A stretch of 64,000 nt of DNA, from assembly GCF_019578655.1 (NCBI RefSeq), contig NC_063256.1:20994005-21058004 (forward strand). The letters run 5' to 3'. The notes under the pieces were generated by a model that searched no databases, was not told the origin of the DNA, and worked only from the letters and a program-made list of their open reading frames with translations. Position numbers and translations under genes: made by a program. This document shows positions 59,816-64,000 of the stretch, piece by piece. The stretch comes from Ricinus communis (Eukaryota; Streptophyta; Magnoliopsida; Malpighiales; Euphorbiaceae). The number at the start of each line of letters is the position of its first letter. The stretch's first letter is position 1.

Positions 59816-60730
59816 CTAGTAGGATATGGACGAGATTAAATGAAGTTACTTAATATGGTTTACTCAGTATACTCGGTTCGATTATTATTAGCGGATAGAA
59901 AAGGAAAAAGAAAGATAAAAATAGGAAAAAGTAAAACTACATGCTTTATTTTTAAAAAATATAATGAATCAACAACTGAATTTGTTAATTTAAATTTGTT
60001 ATCTCTTTTATTGAAAAATGATACCTCAGCTATTTTGGAACCAAATTAATCATTCAAATTAAAATAAGTATATTAGTATGTTATTAAATTAGCAAAAAAT
60101 TAACTTAGTTGGAAAAGATTGAAGCCATGAGCTAAATTATAGGGGTGGCCATAATTCAGAAACCGCTGGTTCATAGTTCAATAGAAACTGGAATCGGACT
60201 AGAATCGCATCTTGGAAGATTGAAGGCCGGTTCGGAACCGGCCAGTTCTAATTTACAGTTTTGATTCATCCGCTTCAGACATATTAAAGTATATATCATT
60301 TAATTTTAAAAAATTAAAAAGATTTAATTTAATTTTCTTATAAAAAATTAAGATACCTATATATCTTTATGGAATTTGGAGGAATTATCTTCTTCTTTTA
60401 TGAATTTATTTATTATTATTATTATTGTTAATTTTTAATTTTTTTATTTTTTATTCATCAAATATTTTTAATATTATTTGTATTATTATAATTATACCAA
60501 CCGCATATTTAAAAAAAAAATAGGAACAATAAATAGTAAAAGTATTGATTATATTATAATTTAATTATTATTTCAATTAAAAATATTTTTCTTGAAAAAT
60601 CAATCCGATTCGGATTGAATTCCGGCCCATGGCTAGGTCTACTAGACTGTAAAGAATTATATTATTTTTCTAAGCAATTAAGCAAATTATAATTCCAAAA
60701 CAATTACGGGAGTAGGAACGCATAAAAGTC
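59816..60730. other. AT-rich intergenic DNA with possible hAT-like remnant
   Basis: No gene is seen. From 60140 (TAGGGGTGGCCAT) to about 60645 (right end near ATGGCTAGGTCTA) the sequence has weak terminal inverted repeats of the form seen in hAT-type miniature elements and the phrase GGCCGGTTCGGAACCGGCC (60225-60243). The flanking 8-mers CTAAATTA and CTAGACTG match only partly. The element call is tentative. Confidence 0.35.
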
Positions 60731-60823
60731 CGCGGAACTTGCCAAGTAAGTTTCCAGGACTTCCTGTCTTTTTATTCTTTTTAACTTTTGTCATTTTTAA
60801 ATTAAAGTTAATCTACAATGGCT

Positions 60824-60838
60824 CCACGTCAGACGCGT
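60824..60838 (-). promoter_or_regulatory. UPRE-like ACGT motif plus CGCG box upstream of the NAC gene
   Basis: The minus strand of 60824-60831 reads TGACGTGG, the core bZIP-type unfolded-protein-response element. ACGCGT at 60833-60838 is a CGCG box of the kind bound by CAMTA factors. They lie about 490 bp before the start codon. Motif identity is seen; activity is inference. Confidence 0.4.
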
Positions 60839-61047
60839 GGACCCTACAGTTTAAAGCTGATGCATGTTTCGTACCTGTCAATACACAATTCGCTGTTACT
60901 TCTCACGTTCGTTACTCTTGTTTTCTCATATACCCCTATACTTCTCCTAGGTCCCATGACTTGCTGGGCAAAATGTTCGGGGGCATAAGAGGAATTTAGA
61001 GTACAACAAATGGCAATATTGGAATAAAATAAGAAAACAAGGGCGGG

Positions 61048-61053
61048 TTGACT
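61048..61053 (+). promoter_or_regulatory. W-box in NAC promoter
   Basis: TTGACT, a WRKY-binding core, lies 15 bp before the putative TATA box. Confidence 0.3.
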
Positions 61054-61067
61054 ACATGGATACACGG

Positions 61068-61073
61068 TATATA
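61068..61073 (+). promoter_or_regulatory. Putative TATA box of NAC gene
   Basis: TATATA lies about 250 bp before the start codon, which would give a leader of roughly 215 nt. Confidence 0.4.
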
Positions 61074-61105
61074 CGAGGGAATGATTTTTTTTTTTTTATA
61101 TCTCA

Positions 61106-61121
61106 CAAAAACGCGTTTTTG
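61106..61121. promoter_or_regulatory. 16 bp perfect palindrome with CGCG core
   Basis: CAAAAACGCGTTTTTG is a perfect dyad just downstream of the putative TATA box, inside the likely 5' UTR or start region. Confidence 0.5.
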
Positions 61122-61317
61122 AGAAGAAAAGGAAAAAAAAAAACCGCAAGGATACTTGAGATCATTTCTCAGTTGTTTCCAGTCATTGATAAAAGGTATC
61201 ATATGGGCCATCCTTTTACCTAAGAAAAGTGTTTTGCCTTAACAAAGCTCAAAATAAGATTGTTGTTTGGGGTATCTGTTTCTCCTTTGTTTCTGTTTAT
61301 GTGGAAGTGAATATCAT

Positions 61318-63542
61318 ATGGCAGTTTTGTCATTGAATTCGTTGCCGTTGGGGTTCAGATTCAGACCAACAGACGAGGAATTGGTCAATTTCTACTTGAG
61401 ATTAAAGATTAATGGTAATGATAAAGATGTTAGAGTCATCCGTGAGCTCGATGTCTGCAAATGGGAGCCCTGGGATTTGCCTGGTAGGTGCTTAATTATT
61501 TTAATTATGTTTTCTCTGTCACTTCCTTTTAATTATGTTATTTTTCGATTTCTGATTCGGGCACTGTGTATAGATATGTCGATCATTAAAACGAATGATC
61601 AAGAGTGGTTCTTTTTCTGTCCGCTGGACAGAAAATATCCAAATGGGCACAGATTAAACAGAGCAACGAGCAAAGGGTATTGGAAAGCAACCGGAAAAGA
61701 TCGAAAAATTAAATCGGGAAATACCTTGATTGGTATGAAAAAAACACTGGTTTTTTACACAGGACGGGCTCCTCGAGGTACTAGAACTCACTGGGTTATT
61801 CACGAGTATCGTGCTACTGAAGATGATCTTGACGGCACTAAACCTGGCCAGGTGGCATTTTCTCTCTATTTTGTTAGTTAATTGTTGCTTTATCTGACAA
61901 TCGAAAATTATTTTATTTACCATTTTCTGACTGTTTTATGCAGAACCCTTTTGTGATATGTCGTTTATTTAAGAAACAAGATGACACTGTTGAAAATTTG
62001 AACTTGGATGAGAATGAAGCTACTACTCTTTTGTCTCCTACTGCACCCCAGTCTTCTCTAGAAGCTGCAGAATCAGACCTAGCATTGGCACAAGTAAATA
62101 CCCCAAATGAATGTTCCAATGCTTTTGTGGAAGGAGATCAAACTGCCGATTTAGCTGTCCTTGAGGTGAGGAGGGTTTCAATTTAATAGTTATTTCAGGT
62201 AACTAAAACTCTGTTACTTATTCTTTTAATTCCTCAGGAGGATACACAGTTGGAAGAAGATTTAAATTGGTTTATCCAACCACCTGGCCCACTAGACGAC
62301 AAGCTCTTTTCTCCGCTTCATGCGCAGGTGCAAGCAGAAGGGGGCTCAACCTATTACACTTCTGGCAATGACTTGGGCGACCATAACAATAATGGCGGCA
62401 CTAATGAAACGGATGCTGCCTATGTAACTAATTTCCTGAATGACATCCTTCAGCAGCCAGTTGAGTACTCTTTTGACGAGTCTGGCTGTATAAACCCCAT
62501 TGCCTTTGATGAGGATTCTGAAGCTTTTGGTGGATTAGATGTTAAAAGGACCCAAATTGTGGTAAGTGGACATAACCAAATAATTGTTCAATGTGGTTCT
62601 GTGAGTCTTGTTATTTGTTTTTGTCATCGTTAAGCATCTTAAAATTAATTTTTTTGCATTTTGTATTCACCGTTTATTTTCAACCTCAACAGCTTGAGGA
62701 AGAGTTGCAAAGTTCTATCTGGACTGAGGATGATATTGACAGGAAGCCTTCTTTACACATTGAGACAACTCCAGGAGATTACAGAACAGCAACTTATGAC
62801 CTTAGTAGAAATTTGGGTTCGGTATGCCACGAAAAGCAAAATCTTGCATCAAGTTCTGCTGCAGACCAATTTAGTAGTTCCAAAGAGAGCAACCCTATGA
62901 ATCAAATTGGAAGTAGTGAAAGCCCTGGAACTGGAATCAGGATTAGGGCTCGGAATGCACAAAATTTACCAATTTTCTCAAACTCTGCTACACAAGGTCT
63001 TGCATCAAGGAGATTGCGTCTGCAGTGTAAATTACAAGTCCAGCCTCTTTGCTTTGGTGAAATCTCAATAGATGGGAGCTCTATCTCGAAAGAACACATA
63101 TTGGAAGAAACTGTGTTAGAGGTGAGAAATTCGCAAGCCATGTTGACTAAAAGGTATGATGTTATCTAGATGTGGATATTGAATATCATTGAATTATAAT
63201 GTGCAGGAGGTGAAAGTGACAGAAAAGGATACTTCTCATAGTGTCGGTAGCTCTAGTATCATAGATGGAAATAAACACCAGAAACCTTCTGTTTCTGAGG
63301 CTAGAGAACACATTAAATTCTCTGAAGAAATAACATCTAACAGTGGAAACATCATGAGGAAGAGGAGCAATGCTGTGTCCAAAAAGGTTCCATCCATCCC
63401 CTTGAAGGCTTCTTCCACCCATCACCCTATGTGGTCCAAATCTATGCTTAGAGTAGTTGTGTTACTAAGTTTGCTTCTGATCTTAGCGAGTATATGGCGG
63501 TGCCTATTTTTGAAGCCGCTTAGGGACCTCATCCCCTTGTAG
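61318..63542 (+). CDS. Membrane-tethered NAC transcription factor (NTL-type), six exons
   Basis: Exons by GT-AG sites: 61318-61483, 61574-61851, 61944-62165, 62238-62561, 62693-63121 and 63207-63542, giving 584 residues; the first junction is phase 1 and the rest phase 0. The NAC DNA-binding domain spans residues 9-159: [84 protein letters not shown] and [11 protein letters not shown]. An acidic variable region follows, then a hydrophobic segment near 555-575 ([15 protein letters not shown]) and a short basic tail. This is the NTL plan: the factor is held in a membrane and released by cleavage under stress. The closest Arabidopsis relatives by motif appear to be ANAC062/ANAC091/ANAC014. The start is ATG 61318; the in-frame upstream extension lacks ATG. 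It appears intact. Exon ends are inferred without transcript data. Confidence 0.92.
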
Positions 63543-64000
63543 TTTTGTATCCCCGATTATACTAGTGTTATTTGTTATTATTATTGTTAGGGGTTGGGTG
63601 GAGGTGGCAGGTGGCGGCGTGATTACTAATTAGGCTTACAGGGATAGACTTGCTAGGTTAGTATTCATGTATATCTAAATTAGTTAGTTAAATATACGCT
63701 CGTGCCGAGTTTTGCTGTCTATATATGACAACTTTGCTGTTTTGAGCTTTTATGTATTTCTTGGCAGTGGGAGCTTAATTTCATAATATTATTGAGAAAT
63801 TTCATTCTTGATGGGGCTTCAAAATAAGTAATAATTTACAGTCTAGCTGAATTATCTGATATTTCAAAACCATGAGTGGATGAATTACCTGCTCCATAGA
63901 ATGGTATGTTAAACATTGTTTCCTATGCAGATTGACTTTATATTATATTAGTAGTTACATCTGTAGCTCTATTTTCTTGAAACTTGGCACATCCATATAT
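63543..64000 (+). other. 3' UTR and downstream region of NAC gene
   Basis: AT-rich sequence after the TAG stop. No second gene begins before the window ends, and the poly(A) site was not assigned with confidence. Confidence 0.5.

Noticed and set aside
61267..61317. N-terminal extension of the NAC protein
   Set aside because: The extension is open but begins with TTG. The first in-frame ATG (61318) gives the MAVLSL start typical of related NAC proteins.

Overview
This window is eukaryotic nuclear DNA from a flowering plant, most likely a eudicot. It is AT-rich, with one intron-bearing plant-specific NAC gene at the right end and about 60 kb of nested, decayed retrotransposons to its left. The genus cannot be fixed from the sequence alone. 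I see no tRNA or rRNA gene, no CRISPR array and no bacterial operon.

Layout, left to right. 1-3436: 5' end of a minus-strand Ty3/gypsy Tat/Ogre-type element (leader, tRNA-Arg primer site, LTR 'A1'). Its LTR carries a ~670 bp foreign insert that looks organellar. 3437-7680: AT-rich DNA without genes, with one LTR-like stretch. 7680-11400: truncated Ty1/copia element of Sirevirus type (LTR, initiator-Met primer site, gag, protease, part of integrase). 11895-17274: 3' end of a plus-strand Tat element (pol linker, long repeat-rich 3' UTR, LTR 'A2'). 17275-18032: truncated A-type LTR 'A3'.

18033-59830 is a nest built on one minus-strand L1-type LINE now broken into four separated blocks (18033-18446, 45525-47367, 49865-50806, 59554-59815). 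The inserts are: a solo LTR 'A4' (18447-45524); inside it a minus-strand Athila-like element 'B' (19087-43923); inside B two oppositely oriented LTRs of family 'C' (C1 27881-39685, C2 39822-41344); inside C1 a plus-strand Athila-like element 'D' (28502-39443, target duplication CACGG). Two further inserts split the LINE on the right: a solo LTR 'E' (47368-49864) and a complete but pol-less Tat-type element 'T2' (50807-59553). Most boundaries are fixed by target duplications or by the interrupted coding frame resuming on the far side.

59831-64000: a gene-proximal region with a possible hAT-like remnant, promoter motifs, and a six-exon gene (61318-63542, 584 residues) for a NAC transcription factor with a C-terminal membrane anchor. 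It is the only apparently intact host gene.

The most interesting signal is a repeated hairpin module in the 3' UTRs of the two Tat-type elements. The stem sequence differs from copy to copy but stays complementary, while the loop and a downstream A-rich box are conserved. Other points of interest are a second polypurine-tract-like motif in both Athila elements, family-specific GC-rich modules in every LTR family, and the reconstructable insertion order.
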